Below are positions 32,328 to 40,207 of a stretch of DNA of 64,000 bases, piece after piece. This DNA is from Jeotgalibaca sp052266715 (GTDB lineage Bacteria > Bacillota > Bacilli > Lactobacillales > Aerococcaceae). Position 1 is the first letter of the stretch. The number at the start of each line of letters is the position of its first letter. The position numbers were made by a program, and so were the translations under genes. The stretch lies in the NCBI GenBank assembly GCA_052266715.1, contig JBQPRB010000008.1. One strand, given 5' to 3'. Below the pieces are notes generated by a model. The model was not told the DNA's origin. It made no database searches and saw nothing but the letters and a program-made list of their open reading frames with translations.

Positions 32328-33137
32328 TTGAAATTTTACGGATTATTCGGAGAAACGCTTGGACATAGCATTTCCCCCCAAATACACAAAAAAATATACG
32401 AAATAGCCGGCATCGAGGGCGCTTATAAGAACTTTGAAATTGCAGCAGATGAACTGGAAGAGGCATTAACTGGTTTGAAAGTATTGGGCATTAGCGGTTC
32501 TAATGTAACCATTCCCTATAAACAAGCTTTCATACCTTTAATGGACTCACTCTCACCTTTGGCCGAACGCCTACATTCGGTTAATACAATAAAAAATAAC
32601 AACGGTTATTTTGAAGGTTATAATACGGACTATGATGGCATCGCACTCACCTTTGAATTGAGAAATTGGCAGGTCAAGGATAAACATACCTATATCCTTG
32701 GTTCCGGTGGTGCTTCGTTGGCGATTGCCCACTACTTCCAGGATCAAGGAGCCGCTTCGGTAACGATTGTATCCCGTTCGGCCGGGGAAATGGACGGTCC
32801 ATGGGAATACATCGATTATGAAGAATTGACTGGTCGGACTGGTGATATTATCGTAAACTGCACACCAGTCGGGATGTATCCGAATGTGGATGCTTCACCC
32901 GTTGATGAAAGTGTAATAGCCAACTTTGAAATCCTGTTTGATATGACCTATAACCCGGTTGAAACAGTGTTTCTGCAAATAGGTAATCGCTTAGGAAAAC
33001 AAACCACTAACGGATTGGACATGCTGGTTGGACAGGCCATCCGTTCGGTTGCGATTTGGGAAGACCGCGAATTCACCAAAGAAGAAGTACTCGAAATACT
33101 GAATTATTTCCGCGAGAATTGGACAGGTGCCTTATGA
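32328..33137 (+). CDS. aroE: Shikimate dehydrogenase
   Basis: A 269-residue NADP-dependent enzyme reducing 3-dehydroshikimate. LFGETLGHSISPQIHKKIY binds shikimate, SNVTIPYK carries the catalytic Lys, GYNTDYDG the catalytic Asp, and ILGSGGASLAIAHYF is the dinucleotide fold. The TTG at 32328 is preferred because AAAAGG is eight bases upstream; a GTG at 32319 overlaps that site. It is first in a three-gene operon and overlaps aroK by four bases. Confidence 0.95.
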   Translation: MKFYGLFGETLGHSISPQIHKKIYEIAGIEGAYKNFEIAADELEEALTGLKVLGISGSNVTIPYKQAFIPLMDSLSPLAERLHSVNTIKNNNGYFEGYNTDYDGIALTFELRNWQVKDKHTYILGSGGASLAIAHYFQDQGAASVTIVSRSAGEMDGPWEYIDYEELTGRTGDIIVNCTPVGMYPNVDASPVDESVIANFEILFDMTYNPVETVFLQIGNRLGKQTTNGLDMLVGQAIRSVAIWEDREFTKEEVLEILNYFRENWTGAL

Positions 33138-33658
33138 AAACGAATATCGTCTTAATTGGAATGCCTGGGAGTGGCAAAAGCACGTTGGCAAAAATGTTGA
33201 GTCAACACTTGGGACTTGAACTGATTGATCTCGATGATGAGATTGAAAGGCAGGCAGGAAAAAAAATCAGCCAACTTTTTGAAAAAGGTGAAACGCATTT
33301 CCGCGCTGTCGAAACAGCTGTCACGAAAGCGGTCGCCCAAAAAAATCACGCCATCATTTCCACTGGCGGAGGCGTGATTCTAAAGGCTGAAAACATGGAG
33401 GCCCTAAAGGAAAATGGCGTCATCATCTTCCTCAACCGAAGCCTTGAACAAATCGCTAACGATGTCGAAGTGGGGACCCGCCCGCTTTTGGCTGAAGGCA
33501 CACACAAATTAATAAAACTTCATGACGAACGGATTCATCTATATAAAAAGTACGCTGAAATCACCATTAAAAATAATGAGACAACAGCAATTGCGATTGA
33601 ACAGCTACTGGAACAATTACCCGAGTCGTTCAAGAAAGGACTGTCACATGAAATTTAA
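33134..33658 (+). CDS. aroK: Shikimate kinase
   Basis: A 174-residue P-loop kinase phosphorylating shikimate with ATP. GMPGSGKSTLAKML is the Walker A loop, LIDLDDEIERQAGKKISQLFEKGE the shikimate-binding region with Asp and Arg, and ISTGGGVILKAENM the second substrate loop. Its ATG overlaps the aroE stop as ATGA, and its end overlaps aroQ by 11 bases. Confidence 0.96.
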   Translation: MKTNIVLIGMPGSGKSTLAKMLSQHLGLELIDLDDEIERQAGKKISQLFEKGETHFRAVETAVTKAVAQKNHAIISTGGGVILKAENMEALKENGVIIFLNRSLEQIANDVEVGTRPLLAEGTHKLIKLHDERIHLYKKYAEITIKNNETTAIAIEQLLEQLPESFKKGLSHEI

Positions 33659-34079
33659 AGTTATCAACGGACCAAACCTGAATTTTCTGGGTATTCGCGA
33701 ACCGGATATCTACGGCCAACTTACTTTGGCAGACATTAATGATAAAATAGCTACCTTTGCCAAGGAAAATGATCATGAAGCCAGCTTTTTCCAGAGCAAT
33801 AGTGAAGGCGAAATCATCGATGCCATCCAAGCCGCTCATCACGAAAATTTTGACGGTATTATCATCAACCCGGGGGCTTATACGCATTATAGTTACGCCA
33901 TCCACGATGCCCTGAAAAGTGTCACACCCCCAGCCGTCGAAATCCATCTGAGTGCCGTCCACACGCGGGAAGAGTTCCGCAAGATTTCCGTCACCGCGCC
34001 AGCGTGTGTCGGTCAAATCTCCGGATTTGGTGCCGATGGGTATATCCTGGGTATGATAGCATTAGAACGGAGACAATAA
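33648..34079 (+). CDS. aroQ: 3-dehydroquinate dehydratase, type II
   Basis: A 143-residue dodecameric-type dehydratase for 3-dehydroquinate. GPNLNFLGIREPDIYG holds the catalytic Arg/Tyr region, INPGAYTHYSYAIHDAL the Asn/His loop, and EIHLSAVHTREEFR the second His and Arg. AAAGGA lies seven bases before the ATG, within the end of aroK. It is the last gene of the operon, closed by an 18-bp terminator stem. Confidence 0.96.
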   Translation: MKFKVINGPNLNFLGIREPDIYGQLTLADINDKIATFAKENDHEASFFQSNSEGEIIDAIQAAHHENFDGIIINPGAYTHYSYAIHDALKSVTPPAVEIHLSAVHTREEFRKISVTAPACVGQISGFGADGYILGMIALERRQ

Positions 34080-34127
34080 AATAAACGACGATTAGCTGTT
34101 GATAAAAATGCTAATCGTCGTTTATTT
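34078..34127. terminator. Terminator of the aroEKQ operon
   Basis: A perfect 18-bp stem, AAATAAACGACGATTAGC paired with its complement (34110-34127), begins inside the aroQ stop codon. It also supplies the first units of the CGACGATTAG repeat family. Confidence 0.88.
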
Positions 34128-34273
34128 GTGTTTTTGCGCCTGTCGGTTACCCGTTCGTTTCCTAAACGTCGCTTTTTGGCGATTTCGCGTCTATTAACCA
34201 CTCGCTCATTTCGTAATCGTCGTGATTTAGGAAATGAGCGACGATTAGCTAAAACTAGCTACCTTAATCGTCG
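34078..34273. repeat. Inverted-repeat cluster (CGACGATTAG family)
   Basis: Between convergent aroQ and the DUF2812 gene are repeated CGACGATTAG/CTAATCGTCG blocks: the 18-bp hairpin at 34078-34127, a CGCTCATTTC/GAAATGAGCG hairpin (34203-34212 with 34231-34240), and CGACGATTA/TAATCGTCG (34239-34247 with 34265-34273). TAATCGTCG at 34214-34222 gives a competing partner. No gene is present here. Confidence 0.75.
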
Positions 34274-34291
34274 CCCATTCCACTACAAACT

Positions 34292-34795
34292 TTATTTCAA
34301 TTTCTTAAGTGAACGGGTGAAACCCAGATATGGGAACAGTGTGAATATGAAACCAACCATCAAAACGACCATTCCTATAACTTCGAGCACCCCTAAATCA
34401 ATCAGACCGGATATGATTATCCAGATAACGAGCAAGACCCCAAACAATCGCGCATGTTTCCCGCTCATGACTTGATTCCTTTCCAGTACTTCCATTTGCG
34501 ATTCCTTGTCACTAAAGATGGGTGGTGTTCCCGGTTCAGCCCTAAACACTTGGTAGCCCTCCCCAATCAGTACCGGTTCCCAACCACTTGCCTTATAAAA
34601 AACCAGCATTTCTTGATTCGTTTTCATTTCGGCATTTAATGCATAGTGATAATCATGCGGTGTACCTTTTTCGAAACGATAGAAGAACCCCTTCACTGCA
34701 TCCAGATGCCACCCCTTTTTACTCATCTCCCTGAATACTTTCAGCTCCCGTTCAGGGTCCATTGCAAATCCACCAGCCAGTTTATATTTTCTCAT
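34292..34795 (-). CDS. DUF2812 membrane protein
   Basis: A 167-residue protein beginning MRKYKLAGGFAMDPERELKVFREMSKKGWHL, the signature of DUF2812 proteins, with two C-terminal membrane segments (about 112-130 and 134-155) and a basic end. DUF2812 genes regularly follow PadR regulators, as here, where the genes overlap by 14 bases and GGAGGAGC precedes the ATG. Function is unknown; a membrane-stress or antimicrobial-response role has been suspected for such pairs but is not shown here. Confidence 0.85.
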   Translation of the reverse strand: MRKYKLAGGFAMDPERELKVFREMSKKGWHLDAVKGFFYRFEKGTPHDYHYALNAEMKTNQEMLVFYKASGWEPVLIGEGYQVFRAEPGTPPIFSDKESQMEVLERNQVMSGKHARLFGVLLVIWIIISGLIDLGVLEVIGMVVLMVGFIFTLFPYLGFTRSLKKLK

Positions 34796-35120
34796 TTTCT
34801 GCTCCTCCCATCCAATGTTCTGCAGCCTCAACAAGTCTTTTACGGTACGTCATATTTTTTTTAAGGATGGTTTGTCCTTCCTCTGTGATTTCATAAAGGA
34901 TTTTCCCATCCATATCGTCCCCTGCGCGAACCCAACCCGCTTCCTTCAATTTTTTCAAGGTGGTATACATCGTTGCGGGTCCAATTTCCACTTCTCCATT
35001 TGTCATGTCCGTGATTTCTTGCATCATGCGGTAGCCGTGAACAGGATTCATGGTTGTCAAAAGAATCAAAAAAATGCTGTCGGTTAACTCCCCTGTTTCA
35101 TAAGGGCTCAAACGTGCCAT
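34782..35120 (-). CDS. PadR-family transcriptional regulator
   Basis: A 112-residue PadR protein with a winged helix (about 10-85: GYRMMQEITDMTNGEVEIGPATMYTTLKKLKEAGWV) and a short C-terminal helix. The ATG at 35120 follows AAGGAGGG; a frame starting at 35144 would begin inside the operator palindrome. It forms an operon with the DUF2812 gene and likely represses its own promoter through the adjacent 43-bp palindrome. The inducing signal is unknown. Confidence 0.9.
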   Translation of the reverse strand: MARLSPYETGELTDSIFLILLTTMNPVHGYRMMQEITDMTNGEVEIGPATMYTTLKKLKEAGWVRAGDDMDGKILYEITEEGQTILKKNMTYRKRLVEAAEHWMGGAENEKI

Positions 35121-35132
35121 ATTTTCCCTCCT

Positions 35133-35175
35133 TATATCCATCATTGATATACATATTATATCAATGATGGATATA
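35133..35175. promoter_or_regulatory. PadR operator palindrome
   Basis: Perfect 19-bp arms (TATATCCATCATTGATATA at 35133-35151, its complement at 35157-35175) flank a five-base centre. The element ends 12 bases before the PadR start codon. Self-binding by PadR is inferred. Confidence 0.8.
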
Positions 35176-35242
35176 GAGTCAAATCATATGAAAAAAAATA
35201 AACCTCACGGATGAGATTTATTTTTAGGCAGATTCTGTTTTG

Positions 35243-35866
35243 TCACTTCATTCTATTAGCGATTCTGTATTCCACGGCATACAAAACGACATTCACCACG
35301 ACACACAAACCAACTGCCAACAGTGTCCCCCATAGTAACTTGACGACATTCAAGGTCCGGAGTCCGTCAAACAGGATTGTACCCAGCCCCCCGGCATTGA
35401 TGGTGGCAGCAATTGTCGCAATCCCAATCGTCGAAGTCGCCGCAATCCGAATGCCGGCGATAATCGCATTGGCAGCCAAAGGCAGTTGGATTTTCCGGAA
35501 TACTTGGCGGTGCGTCATACCCATGCCGATCGCCGTTTCAACCATAACCGGATCCACTTCCGAAAGACCGGTGGCAAAATTACGCAACAGAATATACTGG
35601 CAATAAATAACCAAGACAATGATGGCGGTGTCCTTACCGAGTCCCGTCAGCGGAATCAGGATGGCAAACAGGGCTAGACTGGGCACGGAGTAAATCAATG
35701 AGAAGAAATAAATAATCCCATTCATCACCCGTTCATTGGCCAAACAAGCTAGGACAATGCCACCTGAGATGAGGATGGATATGAGTAAAGTGATGCCTAC
35801 CAACTCGATGTGGTCCCATGTTGCCGTAATCAAACGACTGCTGTAGTTATTCCAGTATTCAATCAT
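35243..35866 (-). CDS. Quaternary-amine/osmoprotectant ABC transporter permease (distal)
   Basis: A 207-residue permease with about five membrane helices. The EAA-type loop (MVETAIGMGMTHRQVFRKIQLPLAANAIIAG) contacts the ATPase. It resembles OpuCB/OpuCD and YehW/YehY type permeases. It overlaps the ATPase gene by four bases and is the last gene of the four-gene operon. Confidence 0.9.
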   Translation of the reverse strand: MIEYWNNYSSRLITATWDHIELVGITLLISILISGGIVLACLANERVMNGIIYFFSLIYSVPSLALFAILIPLTGLGKDTAIIVLVIYCQYILLRNFATGLSEVDPVMVETAIGMGMTHRQVFRKIQLPLAANAIIAGIRIAATSTIGIATIAATINAGGLGTILFDGLRTLNVVKLLWGTLLAVGLCVVVNVVLYAVEYRIANRMK

Positions 35867-36630
35867 GACAGATCACTCCAAAACGCTCCTTGTTCCTTGA
35901 CCGTCTCTATCAAGCCGGTTACAAAAGGACTACCAGGGTTATGCAGGATTTCTTTTGGCTTGGCAAATTGCTGGATTTCACCTTGATCCATAATCAACGT
36001 TTTTGAACCGAGTTTGAAAGCCTCATTGATGTCGTGTGTCACGAGAATGAAGGTTTTATCACCCAGTTCTCGGTGGATTTTCAACAGCTCATCCTGGAGT
36101 TGCATGCGGGTGATGGCATCCACTGCTCCAAAAGGTTCATCCAGAAGCATCACTTTCGGATTCGCCGCCAGAGCCCTGGCGACACCGATTCTTTGTTGCT
36201 GACCTCCCGAAAGCGCTTTGGGCATCCGGTCATAATAAATTGCAGGATCCAGTTGTACGAGCCGCAACAGTTCTTCCACGCGCTGTTTGATTTTTTCCTT
36301 TGGCCATTTCAATAAATCCGGAACCGTAGCAATGTTTTCGGCTACGGTCATGTGGGGAAACAAAGCGATTTGCTGCACCACATAGCCGATTTGCCGTCTT
36401 AGCCCCACTACATCTAAATCGCGCACATTTTCCCCGAAGTAAAATATATCCCCTTGCTCCGCTTGCACCAGCTGATTCATCATTTTCAAGATGGTCGTCT
36501 TGCCCGAACCGGAAGAGCCAAGGACCGTGATAAATTCACCAGCTTCAATTTCAAAAGAGACATCCTTTACGGCTTTAAAGTCACCATACGTTTTCGTAAC
36601 ATTCTTGAATGCTATTGCTATTTCGGCCAC
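35863..36630 (-). CDS. Quaternary-amine/osmoprotectant ABC transporter ATPase
   Basis: A 255-residue ABC ATPase: Walker A GSSGSGKTT, Q-loop VVQQIALFPHMTV, signature LSGGQQQR and Walker B VMLLDEPFGAVD. It is of the OpuCA/ProV class but ends soon after the nucleotide-binding domain (GLIETVKEQGAFWSDLS) and lacks the tandem CBS domains that sense ionic strength in OpuCA. Osmotic gating may therefore be absent or reside elsewhere. Confidence 0.92.
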   Translation of the reverse strand: MAEIAIAFKNVTKTYGDFKAVKDVSFEIEAGEFITVLGSSGSGKTTILKMMNQLVQAEQGDIFYFGENVRDLDVVGLRRQIGYVVQQIALFPHMTVAENIATVPDLLKWPKEKIKQRVEELLRLVQLDPAIYYDRMPKALSGGQQQRIGVARALAANPKVMLLDEPFGAVDAITRMQLQDELLKIHRELGDKTFILVTHDINEAFKLGSKTLIMDQGEIQQFAKPKEILHNPGSPFVTGLIETVKEQGAFWSDLS

Positions 36631-36648
36631 TTGGCTTCCCTCCTCACA

Positions 36649-37521
36649 CTATTCAATTGAATCATAGAATTCCTTTGCCACTTCAACATACTCGCGCTGA
36701 TCAACGTCAACGGCCGCGTTCAATTCAATGACCGTTTCTGTATCCAATTCAGCACTGATTTTGTTCAAAATATCGGCTATTTCCGGACTGGCTTCCAAGG
36801 CATCATTACGGACAATCGGAGCCAAGTTGTAAGGCGGCCAGAAATTCTTGTCATCCTCCAGGACGGTAAATTCTTCCGTATTGGTCAATTGGCCTTCAGT
36901 TGTGTAAGCAGGGGTCACGTCTGCCTCATCGTTCAATAATACCTCATACTTCAAGCTATTGTTATAGACGGTCGAACTTTCCCACTCAAACGGGCCATAA
37001 ACTTCGGTCAATCCCGGAATACCATCCTCACGCTCATCAAATTCCCCTTGCGATGCGAATCGCAATTCTGAAGCATGCTCCTGCAAATCTGAAATGGTGT
37101 AAATGTCCAATTCTTCTGCCACACTTGTCTTGATGACCAACCCTTGGCTATCATTGGCTTCAGCGTAATCTAGCCAGGTGATATCAAACTGCTCGTCATA
37201 TTCCGCTTTTACGGTGTCATAAACGACTTGGGGATCGGTTTCCATCGGCAATTGCAAAACGGATAATAAGCCCGTTCCGGTGTATTCCGGATACAAATCG
37301 ACTTCATCATTCACGATTGACGTATGAACGACTGAACTGGCTATTCCTGGCACGCGTTCGACCGTAAAGCCTTCATTTTCCAAAGCCAACGCATAAATCT
37401 CGGCCACAATCAAATTCTCGGTAAAGTCCTTCGAGCCGATCCGGACCGTTTCCTCTCCCGAACTGGAACACCCTGCCAAAAAAAATACGGTTAAAAGTAA
37501 CGCTGCTATCTTACCCTTCAT
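36649..37521 (-). CDS. Quaternary-amine/osmoprotectant-binding lipoprotein
   Basis: A 290-residue lipoprotein with signal peptide and lipobox LAGC (LLTVFFLAGCSSSGEE). The mature domain begins VRIGSKDFTENLIVAEI, the hallmark of OpuCC/OsmF-type binding proteins for glycine betaine, choline or carnitine, and contains DLYPEYTGTGL. The ATG at 37521 is one base after the stop of the first permease gene. Ligand identity is not determined by the motifs visible. Confidence 0.9.
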   Translation of the reverse strand: MKGKIAALLLTVFFLAGCSSSGEETVRIGSKDFTENLIVAEIYALALENEGFTVERVPGIASSVVHTSIVNDEVDLYPEYTGTGLLSVLQLPMETDPQVVYDTVKAEYDEQFDITWLDYAEANDSQGLVIKTSVAEELDIYTISDLQEHASELRFASQGEFDEREDGIPGLTEVYGPFEWESSTVYNNSLKYEVLLNDEADVTPAYTTEGQLTNTEEFTVLEDDKNFWPPYNLAPIVRNDALEASPEIADILNKISAELDTETVIELNAAVDVDQREYVEVAKEFYDSIE

Positions 37522-37522
37522 G

Positions 37523-38149
37523 TTAACGCACACTCCTTCTTATGATTGCATCCAACAACAAACTGGCCGTAAAAGATAGGACAGCAACCGATACGCCACC
37601 AACTATCAGTAAATCCAGACGATATAAACCTAATCCCGTGAAGATGAGGGTGCCCAGCCCGCCCGCACCAATGTAGGTGGCCAAGGTCGCACTCGCAATG
37701 ATTTCCACTAGAGCCAACTTGATACCGTTCATCAAAAATGGAAACGCCAATGGAAATTTCACTTTCCGCCACACTTGCCAATCGGTCATGCCCAAACCCT
37801 GACCTGCTTCAATAAAGCTCGCCGGTACCTCCCGAAAACCAACCACAGTATTGATCAAAATCGGTTGAACGCCGAGAAAAACCAATGCAATCAAAGCAGG
37901 TTGCCTGCCGACCCCAAGATAAGGAATCAAGATGAACAAGACAGCGAGGCTTGGGATAATACGAACGGCTTGCGCTGAGAAGGTGATGGCGCGGCTGAAT
38001 TTAACAAAGCGGTAACTAATCAACCCCAAAGTAAATCCAATCAAAGTGGAAATTAAGACAGCCTCCAAGCTTAACCACAGATGTTCGCCCACGTAACCCA
38101 AGTATTGCGACCCATTCTCTTGAAAATATTCCATAATTTTCCCAACCAA
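37523..38149 (-). CDS. Quaternary-amine/osmoprotectant ABC transporter permease (proximal)
   Basis: A permease of about 208 residues with five to six membrane helices and the loop FIEAGQGLGMTDWQVWRKVKFPLAFPFL. It is first in the operon permease-binding protein-ATPase-permease. The start is uncertain: an ATG at 38185 overlaps the TATAAT promoter box and so cannot be used; a TTG at 38149 has AGAGGGTGG six bases upstream; ATG at 38134 has only weak TTGGG. Confidence 0.85.
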   Translation of the reverse strand: MVGKIMEYFQENGSQYLGYVGEHLWLSLEAVLISTLIGFTLGLISYRFVKFSRAITFSAQAVRIIPSLAVLFILIPYLGVGRQPALIALVFLGVQPILINTVVGFREVPASFIEAGQGLGMTDWQVWRKVKFPLAFPFLMNGIKLALVEIIASATLATYIGAGGLGTLIFTGLGLYRLDLLIVGGVSVAVLSFTASLLLDAIIRRSVR

Positions 38150-38183
38150 TTGGTACCACCCTCTTTCACACCCACTTTCTTTC

Positions 38184-38212
38184 ATTATAAAGTTGTGATG
38201 GAGCGTTTACAA
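38184..38212 (-). promoter_or_regulatory. Promoter of the osmoprotectant operon
   Basis: On the minus strand TTGTAA (38207-38212), a 17-base spacer and a perfect TATAAT (38184-38189). Confidence 0.7.
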
Positions 38213-38276
38213 AGGATAAGGTTCGACTTTAAAGTAATAAACACCTCCAATTTGGCTGATGAGTCGTGTCCATACA

Positions 38277-38317
38277 AAAAATGGTGCAAGCAAACCGAAA
38301 TTCGCCGACACCATTTT
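38277..38317 (-). terminator. Terminator after the YhcH gene
   Basis: AAAATGGTG / CACCATTTT arms with a T-rich minus-strand end, 17 bases after the YhcH stop codon. Confidence 0.65.
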
Positions 38318-38333
38318 ATTTTTCTATTCAAAA

Positions 38334-38783
38334 CTATTGCGGGATTTTCACCACTAATTTGCGGACCTTCACCGGCATGCCGTCAACCATTCCCGCACCA
38401 CGATGCGGTTCATTTGCGCCCATCACTACGAACTCATTTTCATTTAAAATGAATTTGGCATACGCATGCGGTTCTTCCAGCAACTCCAGGTCGTTGGCTA
38501 AATCATAAGGAACCGCTTCTTCATAATTCGTATAAGGGGAAACGTGGATTTCTTCTGTGCCACTGATCACATATTGGATATCCAAATAGTTACGGTGGGA
38601 TTCAAATTGCCGTTCATTAATATTGCTCGTTTCATATTCCATTACATTGGCGAAGATGCCTTCCCCTATTTCGAAGCGTCCCAATTCCAGTTCCTTCAAG
38701 TCAAGAGTCTTCAAAAACGCCAGTACTTGTTGTACCTTTATATAATCTTTTTCGTTGTAGTCCTGCAGTGTCGAATAGAGCAT
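38334..38783 (-). CDS. YhcH/YjgK/YiaL family protein
   Basis: A 149-residue cupin-like protein (DUF386). FESHRNYLDIQYVISGTEEIHV and the late GANEPHRGAGMVDGMPVKVRKLVVKI are family signatures with metal-binding His/Glu residues. Relatives act on or mutarotate sugars (EbgC, sialic acid-related YhcH), but no sugar operon is adjacent, so its substrate is unknown. It is a single-gene unit. Confidence 0.9.
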   Translation of the reverse strand: MLYSTLQDYNEKDYIKVQQVLAFLKTLDLKELELGRFEIGEGIFANVMEYETSNINERQFESHRNYLDIQYVISGTEEIHVSPYTNYEEAVPYDLANDLELLEEPHAYAKFILNENEFVVMGANEPHRGAGMVDGMPVKVRKLVVKIPQ

Positions 38784-38862
38784 GTCTTTCCTCCTGTTAA
38801 ATATGTCATTAAGAGAAAGTTTACGCTTTCAAAGACGCTTTAGCAATGATTAAAAATTATTT

Positions 38863-40014
38863 TTACTCCCCAACCATCCCGTCGCCATCACGGTCATCCA
38901 TATACGGATACAACCAGTGATCGCTGTAAATCGGCATTGAGAAACCAGCCTCTTTGGCTTCTTTGATGGTGACTTGGCCGTTTCCGTTGGTATCAACTGA
39001 AGAAACATCTCCACCTGGCGCTGTTTCTAAAACGGGAACTTCTTCAACGACTGTTTCTGCGGGTACTTCTTCCACTACTTCAACTTCCGGTTCATCCACC
39101 CAACTCGATCCGGTCGCATAATCAATATGCACTTGCGGTTGAATATTCGGCACGTAAATATGGAACATCAAATCATTTCCATTATCTTCGATCGACATTC
39201 CTTCCATGTATAGACCGGAAGCCAGCATATTATCCCCTTCAAAATAAGGAGTCACACGGTATCTGACATGATTTTCGGTTGTTTCTACGTAGTTCGCGAC
39301 GAAGTTTTCAAAAGGCAACATTCCTTCTGTATTGAACCAACGTGTCCCCGTCATCAGGTTTCTGTTATTCGCATCCTCGCCTGTTAATTGAAAACCGATC
39401 AAATGACTGCGATTATATAGCCAGCCACCGGAAACAACATCGTATTTCGCTTGGTTCCATCCTGTAGGCGTTACGTCGGAAATGTTCCCGCGTTCAGCAG
39501 CCGGCATCAATTCAACCCCTAACACCGCATTCGCTACCGTTACACGTCCCAGATGATCCAAAGCGCCATAATCTTCCCATGCTTCCGTGGAACTTAAATC
39601 TTCATTCGTAAATAAAGGAACATTCCCATTGACCTCAACATACGTGTTCCCATCTGGAACGGGTGGCGCTGCCGTTTGGATGGCTAGACGCTCAGCTTCA
39701 ACTTTGGCATCTGCTTCAGCCTGTGCTTTGGATTCAGCTTCTTCTTTGGCTTTTTGTGCCGACTCAGCTTCAGCTTTCGCCTCTTCTTCCGCTTCCGCTT
39801 TTTCTTGCTTTTCTGTTTCTTTACTTTCAGACTCTGAACTTTTCGAAGATTCTGCTTGCTCCGAAACAGCCACACTGCTCACTTGGTCGGCTTCAATTTG
39901 ACTATCGTCACTACAGCCAGAAAGCATGAACAAACTCAATATCATCATAATAATTGAATAATTTCTCAATTTCTTATGTCCAGCATTCATAAATTCTCTT
40001 TGTTTCTTAACCAC
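38863..40014 (-). CDS. Lipoprotein DNA/RNA non-specific endonuclease with Ca-binding tail
   Basis: A 383-residue surface nuclease. A lipobox LSGC follows the signal helix; residues about 45-112 form an Ala/Glu/Lys-rich coiled linker; the nuclease domain (about 123-290) has WLYNRSHLIGFQLTGEDANNRNL with the catalytic His and the metal-binding Asn; the C-terminus has an EF-hand-like DTNGNGQVTIKEA and an excalibur-type DDRDGDGMVGE. It probably degrades external DNA. A GTG start at 40014 follows AAGGAGAG. Streptococcal relatives (Spd/Sda) share the NRSH variant. Confidence 0.87.
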   Translation of the reverse strand: MVKKQREFMNAGHKKLRNYSIIMMILSLFMLSGCSDDSQIEADQVSSVAVSEQAESSKSSESESKETEKQEKAEAEEEAKAEAESAQKAKEEAESKAQAEADAKVEAERLAIQTAAPPVPDGNTYVEVNGNVPLFTNEDLSSTEAWEDYGALDHLGRVTVANAVLGVELMPAAERGNISDVTPTGWNQAKYDVVSGGWLYNRSHLIGFQLTGEDANNRNLMTGTRWFNTEGMLPFENFVANYVETTENHVRYRVTPYFEGDNMLASGLYMEGMSIEDNGNDLMFHIYVPNIQPQVHIDYATGSSWVDEPEVEVVEEVPAETVVEEVPVLETAPGGDVSSVDTNGNGQVTIKEAKEAGFSMPIYSDHWLYPYMDDRDGDGMVGE

Positions 40015-40149
40015 TTAATCTCTCCTTTTTTATAAAATAATATAATAATTTTGTACTATATCCCTCATTTAACATACACGAGAAATTCTTGAGCGTCAAA
40101 CTGATTTTTCAAAAATGATTAAAACAAGCTAAGAGAACGCCGGATTCCA

Positions 40150-40178
40150 TTGACACTGCGCTTTAAAATTGAGATAGT
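40150..40178 (+). promoter_or_regulatory. brnQ promoter
   Basis: TTGACA (40150-40155), a 17-base spacer and GATAGT (40173-40178), 30 bases before the brnQ ATG. No T-box is present in this leader. Confidence 0.65.
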
Positions 40179-40207
40179 CATACGAGCTATTATTTTGGAG
40201 GTGTTAC

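Noticed and set aside
34128..34475. A 115-codon plus-strand frame rich in Arg and Leu
   Set aside because: It runs through the CGACGATTAG repeats and then antisense to the DUF2812 gene; composition is not protein-like and no start signal is present.
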